Assembly (NCBI GenBank): GCA_037389465.1
Contig: JAZARR010000059.1
Coordinates: forward strand, 7,525,001-7,589,000
Source of the DNA: Baylisascaris procyonis
Lineage: Eukaryota > Nematoda > Chromadorea > Rhabditida > Ascarididae
Direction: 5' to 3'
DNA length: 64,000 nt
Below the pieces are notes generated by a model. It did no database searches. It saw only the letters and a list, made by a program, of their open reading frames with translations, and had not been told where the DNA came from. The stretch's first letter is position 1, and each line of letters starts with the position of its first letter. Below are positions 12,801-27,800 of the stretch, one piece after another. The position numbers were made by a program, and so were the translations under genes.

Positions 12801-15800
12801 GGAATATGAAAAAAACTTAACTGTAAATCGATTTTTAACCGGTATTGCGCATTCAGATTTGCAAAAAAAGTCTGCCCATGCTCCAAGGCACCAGTGTTAT
12901 GCAGACTGCAAGACCCGGCCAATGCAGTCATGTGTCACAGTGCTAAGCTCTCGGCGACCACCTCTCCCAGTGCCAAAATTTCATATACTTTGGCGTAAGA
13001 GAACGAATGTAAATGCTCAAAAACTGCGGCAACAACACGGTGAACCAACAAGAGAAGATGGCGTGACTAAAGACTGACCTTTTGCCAACCTCTCAAGAGG
13101 TTCACTGAGGCGGCTTTTCAATAACCTCTTTCGAAACACTTCTTGCATTTTAAGCACCACCTCAAATGCCGTTTGTATTGCATCCGTAAAGAAACCTAAA
13201 ATATGAGCAATAATTGAAAACAGCATTGCCCAAGACAAAGAGAGTGACAACAAAAATTTAACGTCAAGCATTGTAAAGGAAGAGATTGAATCAATGCATT
13301 GAAACATGTACGAGCGCTCGATTCGAATCCACACAAGTTATAAGGCCATTTTGAGTCAAGAGAAATACAACCAAAACGTATGTATGAAGTCAATCGTTCA
13401 ACGATCAAAAAGTGGAATGAGACCCGAATAAAACAATGACGATACTGGCGAAGTCAATGTTAAATGAAGATTTCCGCTTAAAAAAGTCTAGACCGAAAAA
13501 TGCGACAAAGCTTCCAAAGAATATGAACGAAAAAACCGTGTACCCATGTCGAAATCTTTCCTTCCTGTTCGATCGTGGATGAACACCTTCCAGTTGAACT
13601 TTTCGGTAGAGCTTGTTGTCTCACGACTCAAACGACACGACGGCTTCATACGTAGTAAATCAATGAGCCTGAAAGCAAATCAAACAACAGAAATGCTTTT
13701 AAAAGCATGCACACAACAATCTGGCTTTCGCCTTTATAAACCTAAAAGGCAATGAAAATAGCGGGAAGCGTAGGGAAGTTTCGAGACCTGAAGAAGCAGA
13801 AGCTGCGAACGGCAGCGAAACAGGCCAACTTGAACCCAGATGCACTCAACCACTGCGCCATAGTCCCACTTCAATATCCGCTTCTTCGAGTTCCCATATG
13901 CCAACAGATGCAAAAACTGCTAGTGCTGGAGAACAATGCTACCACATTCGACAAAAAAAGTGGCAGAGATCAGCATCAACTTTGAACCCGCATCCTCACC
14001 ACTTTAGCTGATACACTTATCCATGGCGGCCAATAACAGGTCGTTCACCTGCACATTCCACTGATGATGTACAACTAGAAGAAAGCGCGGGAGAAGGAAA
14101 TAAAGAGTCCGCATGGCTCATAGAACTAGTGTTGCAATGCACTAGATGCATGTGAGCACCGCTACCAGCGTCCGAAAAATTTACTGGGAAAGGAGAACGA
14201 GTAATAAAGTTTGATGACTTTGTTGAAGAATCCCTCTTGTGGTTCGACGACGAGAATGATCGGGCCAAAATCATGTGCTTGCAGGTATTTCTAACAGGGC
14301 CAGCTCGAGTGTATTTGTACAAGGCACCTCTGGGTCCAGCTACTACTGCATAATGCACCCTTACTGCCAGTTCGAGCTCAAAAGATAACGCTTGCATTGC
14401 AATGCTACAGTTACGTTCATCGACGGTCGACATGCCAGTATAAAGAGTGGATGGACATGCTATCGCTACCTTTTTATCCACTTCGGCAAAAGATTCTGCA
14501 AGTGAGTGCCCTTTTTCCACTTGAGAAACTGCAACTGAATTTGCTGGCGCAGACGAGTGATTTTGGAGCTATTAGTGACTGCAAGTCTCAATGTATTTAC
14601 CACTTCACTGAAACTACCACACTCGCGTATGTGCAAAGCAACTCCATTAAAGCAAGCCGATATAGAATGGCAAAGAGTATCGCGTAGTAATAATAACAGA
14701 CCAAATTCCAATGAAAATGATGGAAACCGTTGGAGGCGCGAATACTCTCATGGAATTTAGATGAACGAAAAGGATGCATAACTGGTGGCTGGTGGTGGAT
14801 ATGCTTAACGTATGCAAGCGAAGGGCCTGGGCTGAAAACGCATACATATGACTACCAGCCTAACTTAAACAAATATAACAGGCGCAAAAACAAGAGACAA
14901 CACGAAGTCCATGATGGCTCCAGAACACGTTCAAAAAATTAAACAGCCGTGATAGCTCTGGAAAAGTAGCTGGTGGAAAAGGAAGGAATGAGCAGTTCCT
15001 AAGTGTGTTTATGTGTGTAAAGGAAGAGGCCACACAGCTCGCGTACGCCCGTAGTAGCGGTGCATACAGTATTTGTGGCTAAACAGCCACTCCACAGCCA
15101 AAAACGAGGCTGGTAAAGCAACTGAATTAAGGATGACAGCCCTAGAAGCCCCCCGCAGCACGACGACGTAGCCTGCAATAAACTAGCAGTAGAATTGCTA
15201 GGTGATGAAATCCCTCCAACAGCAATGTTGGACAGTGGAGCCATGGTTTCACTTACCTCAGTATCCGTGCTGAGTTGCCATACGGAAAGGAGCTGAACTC
15301 TTAAACGAAAAAATAGAGGAGGACGAATAGCGCTCAAGGACTGTGAAAGATGCACCCGGAAATACGATGAAAATCCCAGGTAAGCTTGCCATCGATGCTG
15401 AGTGGGAACGGCGCAAGAAAGTACTGCAGATGTCAGTGCCAGCGTCCTTCGCTGGATAGAAGGACACTATGTTGGGTACGAAAGCGCTAGGTGCATGTCA
15501 GGAGTGGAAAGAACAGATGATGCAAGCAACGCAAGCGCAAGAAAAAGACTCTGTGGTAGTAACGGCGGAGACAGCGCTCATACCGCTTGACACGCCGACT
15601 ACTAATCTCCTCCAATGCGTATAAAGGCAATCGTCGGGATGCTGGCGAGAAGAAATAAGCTGATGATAGAAACACTCATATGCTTCTTTGATGCACCTCA
15701 TGTTCCCCATCCCCATATTTATACATCCTCATTCCTTGGATGTAAAAAATCTTGGCCGCTTTGACTGATCCTAAGTAGTGTCAAAAAATTTTCTGAAGAT

Positions 15801-18800
15801 GAGTCTGGACGCCAACAAAAAAGAGGAAATAATCGAAGTGAACAAGTGATACCTGCTGAGATTGACAGCGAGTGCGATTTGCTCTTCGACAATCGTGCGC
15901 GAGTTTTGTGCTGCCTCGATAGCGGCAATGAATGACTGTTGGCTTATGCCAAATGTTATCGCATCAATACAACAGCCGTCCACCTCAGAGCAACACTAAA
16001 AAGCAGGCCAGTTCTCAATTAAACGCATCTCAACGCCACCTCTCCAAAGAAAAATCTCAATCGGCTATATATCAACAAAATAATCTGAACAGTTATCTTA
16101 TGACATTTTGTGTATTCAAAACTTACAAACAAGTTGACAGTAATAGTCCAATCAGCATTCATTTCAGGAAGCAAATAGAGGCGACCAGTAAAAATGTGAC
16201 CCGAAAAGCAATAAGAAGGCACAAAAGAAAGATCCATGCAATCATGCATCGAAAATACACTACACTTTCCCCAGCATCTGCTGTTAACGTTCCATATATG
16301 CTACCGGCATTCAAGAGGCTGAAAAGCAAATCAGAAAACGTCCTGCATGATAATAATAAGTATGTTATTTGTTGAGCAGTTCAATATTTTGAAAAGCATA
16401 AGTACGGACCGGTTTTTGAGTACAAATACATGATTGCCGCCAACACGGGAAAATGATGACCTTTTCTAAACAGAATCAATTCCATGTGCATGCTTACAAA
16501 CGCTTATTTTTTAAATTTGCCGCCGGTTCGAACATACCTAACGGACATCCCACACCCTCCCTCCACGATTTGCTTTTGCAAAAACACCACATTCGATACC
16601 TTTCTCTGTGTTCGAAAATGCCTCCCGGTAAACTGAGCGGACCTTTTGAGCACTTTTAAAGACGGCCTCGTGGCGGAGTCAAAACCACATTAATGCTCGA
16701 TTCTCCGATCTCGCGAAATGAATAAAAAATGCATCGTACTTTATTGTTTCGTCTCCTCGAGACATCGCCATGCTGAACTTTTAGATAATGCACACTCTAA
16801 TGCAACTATAACTTCGCAGCCCTAATTTAAGACGAAACTGCAGGCTGTAAAAAGCCAGGGATTGTGCGATTCAACTGCACAGCCAAAAGTCCTCGAGATT
16901 TTCTTAGAAACATGAGGAAAGATGGATGAACAGATCAGATTGCTCCAGCGTGTCATTCTGCAAAGTGAAAATGCACAAAACTGCCTAGTCAAATAATTTG
17001 CTGCCAGCAGGATATTGGATCTGCTAGTCCACTGAATTCGAGCAGGGACATTAGACAATTTTCCTGCTAGCAGGACATTCAAACAATGCATGAAGCACTG
17101 GTCAACAAGTTCGCACTGTTTCTTTGAACCAACTCCACCATGCGACGATATCTCGAGATAATAAAGATCTGTACCGAACGACATCAAAACCTGCCTGTAG
17201 TAAAGCTGACAAAACTGAACGTATCCGATGTCCACTGCTCGAATTCGACAGATATCAAAAATGTATACAGGCACTCTTTTGCTCTCCCTCTCGAAATCCG
17301 GGTCGTTTTCTGCGCAGGTATAAAACATTCAAAAATTTCAAGCGAGCCCGATCTGCCGATCAAGAAAAAATTATCAAATAGAAGTTATCCTGCTATAATT
17401 TTGTGCCCACAGTTGTGCCGGGACTTTACCTGTGACTGACATGTGAGCTCACAGACGCTCAACAATACAGCTAAGAGTTCCTTCCTGCTGAATTACTCTG
17501 GGACGGGAAGATGAAAGAAAGAAGAGGATATCGGATATCTACTCAAGGAAAAAATAAGGATAAGAGCCCATTGAATGACATGGACTAAATATAGCTGAGC
17601 TTGTTCGGTCAATGATGCCCTGCCGCTTTCATCTGAAATTTTCTGAGGTTTGCTTGTGTATAGAACCCCGATTGGAACTAGCAAATTACCGAACCTCCAA
17701 AGATCAGCAACAATTTGCTTTTCAAGTTCCTGCTTACGCGTAGTGTTTTGCAACTTTCCAGATTTCATCACTGTCACATTCCCCTGCCGCTGGCATCTCT
17801 GGCTGGTAGTTTAGCAACTATCGTATCCTGTTTTTGTGCCCCTTGGGGGTTCCACGACTGTTTATGCCGCCTTGCAACTTTGCAGATTTTGTTTTTATTT
17901 TGCTACTTTCTCATTCGAGAAATTCCTCCTATTTTATCGCTAAATTTTCAGTTTATTAATTTCGCGGTAATTGCGACAGCTGGTTCCTTAAACTCTCCCT
18001 TTCATTCGCGCTTCAGGATCATAAAATGTCGATGCTTGCTTTACTGTTGTCTTTTGCGGGAAACCCGATCTCTTTCTTTTCTCCTCCCTTAAATTTGGTG
18101 AAATGACCGGCCCTGTGTTTCCTCCAGAGTGGCTTTCATTTTTCCATCGAACGCCCTACATAACTTTCAAATCTATGCACCCATGGCAGAGAAAAAATTT
18201 TTCCCCATTCTTCCATTTCACAGTACTCCCTCGACATTTTAAGTGTTTACGATGTGAACAGATCCATTTCTATGTGCAAGGTTCGCGTCGAGCTGTTTAA
18301 TAAGCTTGAGAGTGAGCAACTTCGATAAACGAGCGCATCGGATGTTCCCGTTAGTTGAGTTGAGACATAGCCGTTTCTGATATGAAAAAATATGCAGGCC
18401 GTAGTTACTGAACTTGCATCTTCACTTAAGCAATTCAATTCAAATGATAAGATTCTGCAGCCAGGTCAAAAACAAAGTTGAGAGCTTAAAAAGGCAGATT
18501 AACGACATACTGATGGCTCCACGAAAAGGTAGTCCGCATATCGCTTCATCCAATGTTGGAAGACATCCACCTTCGATGCCCAGCTGGCTGCCTTCTCGCA
18601 CAAAATCCCACTGGGGCGCTAAAAGCACTGAAGGGTGCAATGGTTCCAAAGAGAAAGTTTACCAACAGAAGCATAAACAGCCAATTCTAAATGCTGCACC
18701 CATTTAACGCTTAAAGACACCCAGTTTGTCTGCCCGATCTGGTAGCAACGAAAATCACCTAACTGATAGAAAGCAAAGGTTACAAAGATAGAAAACGGAT

Positions 18801-21800
18801 GAACGAATGAACGAAATAAATTTGCAAACCTTTGCAATAATGCTCTGAGCGAGAAACTGCAGTGGCGATTGCAATGTAGGGTCGAAAGCCAAACTGACCC
18901 ATACCGAGAACAGGTTTTGAGCTTTTTGTAAGCAAACCACCGAATACCCACTATACAAATCACCTGCAATTAGTGCTAATGGTAATAAAAAACCATTCAC
19001 CAACCACACTTTCATAGATGCGCTTTTCTGACGATAGGCAAAGTTTCATCCCCTCTCCCGTTCCCTCACAATTTTGCAGCAGCCCTGAAACCCCATGTAA
19101 CTGCAACTTCCAATAATGCATTCTCGACCAAAGAACAAATAATGAAAAACGGTACTTTATGGTACTGCTGGTAGTACTTTACAACCGCCTAAAGCAAAGC
19201 CTAGAAAGTGAACAAACAATTGCAGGTCAAGTGCAGCAGCTCAGCTTACTTTGTTGAATCCTCTCTACGAAACCAAAAATGAGAAAACATCAACAAAGAT
19301 CCTTTCAATTGAAGTGCATTGCCTTATATAATATCAAATGCATCAGAAGTGGTTGCAAATGAACACCCGACCACGTATTAGAAGCTGCCTTCATTAGGAC
19401 TATCGCAAGTCATAAAAGGAAAGGGGTAACGAAAGAAGCAATACACAGAAATTACAACACACTCACCACAATTCATCGCAGTAAGCTTCATATTCTCGAG
19501 CTCCTCTGCACAACACGAAATGATGTCGAACCGCCCCATTTTATACTACAAAACCACTTGTCCCTTATAGAATATATAAGATCATAACAAACAACGAAAG
19601 GGAATTCAACGCAAGAAAAGCTTTCACACTTCCCTCAAAAATATGTAAAAATTGGTGACAAGATATACGTTTCTGCATAGTAGCCTATCAAGATAACCTG
19701 TATGTTCGAAAGCAACGACAAAACGTCCGAAACATGTTTTTCTATGGAACTGATCGATAGCACAAATCCCCAGCCAGATTCTTCCTTTCAAGCTTTTTCC
19801 TATGGGATACAAAATGAAACTGGCTCACAAACTTCACTGCAATAGGCAGTAGAACCTGCAGGAGGTCATATGGACACAGAGCTCATACGGAAGATTTGTT
19901 GGAATGCCGGAACAGATTCCCTAGGACGAGCAAATTCATATGTGGGTACGTGTAAACACTGCGTCAAAATAATGCAACATCATAAAAAATATGGCATCTT
20001 TACGACAGAATAACAAAGCGGAAAATTTTCAAAAAAAAAATGAAAAGCAGAAGGTGCGAAGTAAGGATGTAACATGCACTCACCGCAGCCCTTAGAATCC
20101 GTTCTCCTGCATCTGCATCAAAATTCGAAAACGTCTTCGAGATGCATTCCGCTCGAATAATATTCTCTAAAATTAAAACAGGCTGTTGCCCATTTCTAAG
20201 GACTGTTCATGGTGCGACGCATACTAGCACTGCACCTGACTTGAACTGTGCTTGCAGCAGAGTGGGATCGCAATAAAAACTATATCAACAATCTCTGAAT
20301 GCAGCTCTTCATTTATAGCGAAGACCAAGATGAGACAGATGCGATAGAGCTACCACTCGGAGCATGAATCAAAAGTTGCAATCACCATGTCGATAAAATG
20401 AGGTCCACAGCCACATTCGTTCCAGCCCTACAGTTACATTGAGCACAACAAACCACGTAATGTTATGAACAGAGCTGCCCACTAATTTTTCGAAACGTTT
20501 TCATGTGAAATGCTGCTGCTGTCATAAGAATAAGCAAATTAGAGAGCTAATGAAGAACGAAAAAAAAAACCCAAGACCTGAAGAGCAAATTGAGGAGATA
20601 AGCAAATCCGTTAGCGCCTTCGATCCAAAATTGACTGGGTCGACAGCGTTCAACGAATAGTAGGCTTCGTCGACTTCACTGATGCGATCCTCGCGCACAC
20701 CTTTCGGCAGTTCCCTTTAATAACGATCATACAAAACCGTTTGAATATCCTAAACTCTGCGAGAAAACCATCAAAAAGTACAAGAAAAATATGCATTCAC
20801 CTCGTATTAGAAAGTTCGACTTGCAAAGCTGCATTTTAAAGTTATGTCGTAAGTGAGTCTAAATGAAGCTAGTAGTGGGCGAAAGAAAGCTTCGGGTTGT
20901 CACGATTCCAGCAAACATTTGCGACAGAAAACTAGAATGCTGTTCACAATCAGTTTTTTGATACAAATAAAAAGGTTACAATACCCATTTAGATGTCAGC
21001 ACCACGAGAACATCCAAAGCGAATAAAGGGCCAAAACTTCTTCGAGGGCTTAGAAAACAGGTACAGAAAAGGGAAAGCAGATAAGAGAAGATGAAAGAAT
21101 AAGTAATAAAAACGACATGCGACCGTCGTTTCGATGTGTCGCCACCCTCTTAAGCTAAAAAAATTCTGACTATGCCCTTGGTCGATGATGGACTTATTCT
21201 TTCTCTAAACAATCGAGACGACACATCAAGCTCTTCTCGATGCCACCCAGCAAAACACTCAACATTGAAAAAAAAAACAGGAAAATTTCCGTTAACATTT
21301 CCGGAAAAGTCATCTAAAATCTTCAAACATTGGTGATCCATGCAATAAATACTTTAAGATTTTCTTCGCATATGGCAAACTGTTGCAGCAAAAGCATCAA
21401 CTTCCGACAAGGCTTCATGTCACAATCGTCTCACTCCAGCTTATTCAACCTACGCATCCCTTTTCTCAACGAACTTCTGCGAGCGCCACTGCTGTATTTA
21501 TGCGATCATACAGGAAGTTCTTCCTCTAGGTAAATCATGACATGCGACGGACATGCTTTTGTTCAGAAATGGGTGCACACAAGTGGGAGCGCCCCTACGC
21601 GCCAACTCTTGTCAAAATGCCAACCCGCCCCTGAAGAGCTTCCCTGAGGTCTCCGGGACATCCTCGGCCTATCTTTCTATCCAAGTCACTCTTTGACGAG
21701 AATGCAGCCCGTAATAAGAGCGAATTTATGGAAAAGGAAGATTGTAAACGCCAAATTTTATGCAATCAGCTTTCGCGGCAGCCATCAGTAAGGCAAATGG

Positions 21801-24800
21801 ACAGACGGACCATGCACACTGTAACGTGCTTTGCGCTGCAATGCACGAACACATAAAAAACAAAGAAGTACTCACCCCTCGAGCATATTAGCTTTCTCGG
21901 CGTAGATATTCCTTATAAGACGTTTTTCCGACTCCGTTATGTCCCGCTGCAAGTTTTAGCAAGTGTGCAAATGCACTAGATAACAGGATATAACATTTTT
22001 TTTGGTAAAAACAATAATAAGAAAATCATTCTCCTGCACGGGAGAAACCAATAAGCGTGACCTTTGTCCCCGCGAATGAAACTTCATTTTGCCTTGCCTC
22101 CTAATGTCGTCCCATAAACACCGCTGCGTTGGGATTTTGAAATTTTTTGAACCGCCTGGAAACAGGACTTCCATTTGAGTCCATTACCATGAAACCAACG
22201 TCCCCAGGTGTTCAATGAAAGGGAGAGAGGGGAGGTCGGCTATCAGAATTCGTTTCTAACGAAATTCGAGCTTAGAAATTTCAATAAAAATTCGGAATTG
22301 ATAAAAACCAAAGGGCATAGAAAGAGCGGTGATTTTCAGAACTCTGGTCAGAAAAAGTCTCCGCATTCGACAATCAAAATTTGTTCGAATGGGAAACGAC
22401 GGCCATCGAGTTGAATTATACCAATAGAGAGGCAGAAAACCCCCCGTAACAACTTTCGCCAAGCAAAAATATGAAAATAAAAGTGAAAACCAAAAACAAT
22501 TAGGAAGCCTAAAGAAATCATGGTGAAATATTTTAGAAGGCTTCCACACCACCAATATGAGACTTGCAGACAGTCGTTTCTTAGCCAATTAAAATGATTG
22601 TTCGAATAAAACAGGGTTATAGATTTCAGCGAGCACATGACATATTTGCCTGATAATTCCTGTTTCATATAACTAGTATCTAAACTTCTAACTGATCAAT
22701 TACTATTATAAAAGAATTACTTCATAGACGAGTAGACATACCTGCTCTAGAATAGATTTGAAGTAGGCAGTGATTCGTTCGTCCAATGCAAATGACTGCC
22801 CCAACTTGTCGGCTAGGAATCGCATCGCTTCTAGAGAATGCAGCTCGCATTTTTCGATCAGCTCGACAACGCTCAAGATTGTCACTACCTGCAATAACCC
22901 ACTGATTTATGCAACATTCATTTGAATCGGTTATTCACGTCCATGGAACGAGATGGTTAATTTTTAGCAACGGAAAATGGAAAGGCTGTGTAATAACATT
23001 TTCCACAATCGAAAATAATACAAAGGTAGATAGGATTTTTCCGGAAAATCTAGTCAAATATTGTCAGGCGTGGGTGGCAGTACTGCAAGCCGAAAGCCTT
23101 TTAAATGTGGGAACATCGGAAATTTGTTTTCATTCAACAGATGAGGAGAGGAAAGCACATGAACGGTATATGTGAAGAGGAACTTGTGTTTTAAGAGAAA
23201 TACGCAGCTCAGCGCTGTTTTCAGCAATATTCAATAAAATTTCACAGTTATGAGAAATCTTTGAATCCAATTTGAATTTAAAACCATATGTAGCAAACGA
23301 TAATGATGAAGGCCAACCGATGAAAAACTGCGAGCCCGATCCACACAACACCCTAATATCGTAGCACATCCTTCACCATCCAGTGACCTAAAGCATAATT
23401 TCGCATTAAGTCGGACATTGTGAACTCGTAAGGCTTTGAAGACTTTCTAAAAACCGTTGAACGAGAGGAAGGAGGCAGAATGATGCAAAAATAAGGAGCA
23501 ATTTGAGACGCGTTTATTTGAGCCTGTGCAAATTAAAACTCTTTTAGGCACATTGCTGAACACTTTAGTTGCAGAAATCAATTCATTTGTGAGGGATTTA
23601 TACGAAGCGAATGCTCACTAATGGAAGGGGGGGGGATTTTTTTAAAACGAACTAGTTTAACCCCCTCATGACAATAAACGCTTTCATCACGACTGTCGAA
23701 ATTTACGATCCATAGTTTGTCAAAAGTGGTTTGAATGACACCTTTTAGTGTTGACTTAATTAGTCTTTTCCACTGCACGATTATCTAGTGTTGAGGTACA
23801 ACACCACAGTTACAAATCCCACTGTAACAGTAACGGGATAATAATACACGCATGCATCAGTCGCACGGAGCTCTGAAGTTGCATGCGCCTTACCTCAGAT
23901 GTGCTGATTCCTGAATCTTTCTTGTTGCAAGCAGATCTTTGCTGCTATAGAAACGATTCCTATGACAACTGTAAAATGATCTTTCAAAATTGTTTGTACG
24001 ATGTGAAAATGAGCTTTAGATTATAGGTAAAACAACCTTAGGCATTGAAGTGTAAAAATAACGTAGTGTGAAAAGCACAGCAGCAACGCCGCCCTCTCAG
24101 TATAGTGTTGCGCAGATCTCCAAAGAGGCAAATACATACTATATATGTACACCTAACCATTACAGGCGTATGCGATACAAAACTCTCCGGGCCCCTTATG
24201 ACAGCACTTCGCAATAGGTTTTTTCACTCCCGAATACCTTCGATCCATCACCAATCAATCTTTTGAAACCGTATTCGGTTACAGGTGAATTGAGTCTCGA
24301 AACGAGCTCTTATGGTTGGTCACTGACGATCACATTTTCAGCCACAAGGCAATCATGGCTTAGCAGAAACACAGATACACAATAACTTAATGCACATCCA
24401 TAACAAACTGAGTCTCCACAACCATTTGGACTTTCAAGACACCTGCAACTCGGAGTTTTGAGTGCGGTTGCGCGAAGCATAATATCACAGAATAAACGTA
24501 TTAACCGTTAAGAAAAAGATCAATCAACATTCAATGCCTAGCTAAATTTGTTGAGGTTGTTTGCATGCGATATTCGATAGCAATCACCCGTTGGCAGCAA
24601 ATGAAAAAACCGTGCGCAGGTGTGATCCGAGCATGTGACCTTTCACTTTCCTGGCCGATGCCCTAACTCGCCAAGCTGGTACAGGAGTAAATGTTATTTT
24701 AATCGCAATAGTTATGCAATGCACATTATGTAAAGGTGACTGCCATTGATGCCCCATCACTGGTAACATGGTTAACATCGATCTCACTGTTACTTACGCT

Positions 24801-27800
24801 GTCTTATCAGCCACTAACAATAGTTATCGTGGGAAACAACTTACTTCAGGGAAGATGCAAGCGACCAATGATGAAGTATCCGTGAGAAGTCATCTGCCGA
24901 GCACTCAGCAATCATCGCCGTCATATCGCCCACCCGGGTGACATTAACGGCTCGAGATCGCATCAGCAGACACAGTTTGGCCGTATGACTGAATATCGAT
25001 AAAGCAATCCATATCAGCTTTGACTACAGTTTATACTGCAGCTAAAAGAAGCACACAGCCGGAAGTAAGGTATTTTCGCAATGATTTCTGGATCAAGATC
25101 ACGGACGACGTTTCCTTCTAGAAAATCTCAGCGCTAGGTCTACGGGCTCTGAGATTTCCAAAGAGATAGTGCCATGATTTCCTGCAGTGATCCCACAAAG
25201 GAAATGAAGGTGTAGTCCACTTCAAAACAAGAAATTTCTGACTGAGATAGAGTTCTCGATGAAAGCTTTTTCCTCAAAAAAGGGTATCAACACCAAAAAG
25301 ATGGATGACTGTTAACGGCAGTGTCGCCGGATTTAAAGCACCTTTCCCCTCCCCCTCCCCCGCAACGAACCCATTTGAATTATGCGCTCAGAGATGGGCC
25401 GCAACGTCACTACTATGAGTGCTGCGTAGCTCTAACAAACTTTTAAACAGTAAAAAGCTTTACACCTTTAAACTTCCCTTTGCACAACTCGCTTGACCCA
25501 ACAGAACCAAAGGTTGTTAATGTCCTCATAATGGTCACTGAACAAATCAAGGGAACTGCAATGTGAAACATTCCATTTTCGAAGATATCGAACGCCGAAA
25601 CGGGGAAGAAAAATGACATACTCATCGATGCGACGGGTAGATTACAGAGTATGCCACCACTACTTCGCAGTCTGCTGCTTAACGTTCTTCTCATATAAGC
25701 ACCTCATTCAGCATTACAATTAGCGTTACGTCAGAAACTGTCACTAACCGGTCATACTCCTCGAAAAATATTGCATGTTCTTTAAGGTCCAACACGCCGT
25801 AGAATGCGAGAAGCTGTGCATAAGCTCGAGGATGCAATACAGATAGATCTTTAATCTCGGATACATCCTCAACGAGATGTACTTTGAATAATGCACATAC
25901 ACTCCTCGCACTTCCTGCAACACGCTTTTAAGCACAAATAGTAGTAGCAGCATAATAGCAGTCAGTGGGTTCTGTCTCGAAGATAGCAAAAACCAGAAGG
26001 GAGATACGACAATACGAAAAAAGGAAATCCCCATGATGTGGCAAATGTCTGGGAAAAACGACACCTCACAAACTTCATATCCATACGTGTCGCATAGGAC
26101 AACGAATGCGATTAAGCAGTTGTCAAACTTGGGTCCCCGCCATCCAGCATGTTATGGCCGCCGCAAGCATCCAATAACTCATCGTTTCAGCTACCTCGTT
26201 GAAAGACAGCATGTTATGGCCGCCGCAAGCATCCAATAACTCATCGTTTCAGCTACCTCGTTGAAAGACAGCATGTTATGGCCGCCGCAAGCATCCAATA
26301 ACATCTTTTCAGCTACCTCGTTATTTTGAATGTGAATATGTCCATGTTTAACATGAAATCAATGGGATGAGTGTTGGGCAATTTTACAATTTGGAGTCCC
26401 AAACTTTAGAGATCCCCAAACGAGTTTAGACTGTAGAAGTTCGTGAATGCACAGGCTTTGATGGAGCCCAGAGAAAACTTTTTCGAAAGCCGAGATTATT
26501 GTTGACATCCGGGCTTAGAACTTTGGCGGCTTACAGAATTCAGAAGACACTAAAAAAATTCTGTCCATACCTGGCACTGGTGTTGGCATTCAGGGCACCA
26601 AACTTCAGAGGTCATCGGACGATTTTTTTTTGGAAGCCAACAGTAATACTAAGCCTGTTTTCTGCATTAAAAATACAAGAGATTGCTTTAGTTACGACAT
26701 CTTCGAAGTATGACAGTTAGCTAGAGATGAAAAATTGAAAAAATAACTTTTCGTGACAATAAAATAAATCGAAATGAAAGCACTCGAGGTTTGTTTGGAT
26801 TCCGATGGTCATTAAACAAATGCGCGGTTGTGTCGAAAGTTTCTCATACATCAAAAAATAAAGTGGGCACACCTTGCGGTGGATCACTTTTATCGGATCA
26901 TCCTCAAAAAAGGTGGTTTTTCTGTAGTGCTCATATTTGAATTTTAAATGTGACCTGCTCTGGGAGAAAAAGTGAGCAAGGAGCCTAGCTGCCCCATTAA
27001 GATGCAGCGAAAGGAAGAACAACCTGCTTCCCTGTATTCACACTGCCTACCCCTTAATCCAACTCCTTCCTCAATTCCTCATTTCTGCTCGTAGGTACGG
27101 ACTAAGGCCTTAATAAAGAGCTCATTTTCTTACAAATTATAAGGCAAGAATCTTTACAGATGAACGAAACGAACCCGAACGCAAAGCGTAAGACAACATC
27201 TTCAGGAACCACGCGATTAGAAGCTCCGTCTCGCTGCCCTCTGAAGCACATTCAGTGACGCTCAGGTCGCTCAGTTCAATGAGGCATTCCCAGAGCAAGG
27301 TCATCAGCAGCCTTTAATTTATTACATTACCATTTTAAGATTCGCGAATGGTAATTCTTTGGGTTGTCCTCCCCAGGCAACAATAAAACGAGAATGCTGT
27401 CTATGTAAATGTCCTCCATCATTGATCTTTATTTAGGAGCGTCGCTATATACGTAATATTGCTGCAAACACAGATGCATCCACAGATCACACCAAACATT
27501 GCCAAACATTCTCCTAACTTTCGCTAGAGCTGTCATTCGATGCTCTAAATTCCCAACGGAAATCAGATATCCCAGAATATCGGAATTCCAGATGGAATCA
27601 GATGATTATGATTTTCAGTAATCCCGAGTTGAATCGCGCACCTCGGGTATTCCCAACTTTCGAGGCGCTCCAGCAAGCATTGAGCCAATTCTAAATGTTA
27701 ATTTATTCGCGTATAGTATACATTGATTAGCATTTGTAAAACTAGAAAATCAAATATCAAAATACGTTCAGCAATAATATTTTTTCATAATATTCACGCT

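Noticed and set aside
14017..14520. 167-codon minus-strand open frame
   Set aside because: It is the reverse of the Gag-like block; Ser/His-rich composition and lack of splice phase mark it as a shadow.
15932..16375. 147-codon + strand frame
   Set aside because: Gln/Ser/Lys-rich low complexity, partly antisense to the 15.9 kb exon, no domain.
20578..20714. Alignment to human [21 protein letters not shown]
   Set aside because: The true match to that segment is the exon at 10347-10510; the 20.7 kb exon must encode an earlier part.
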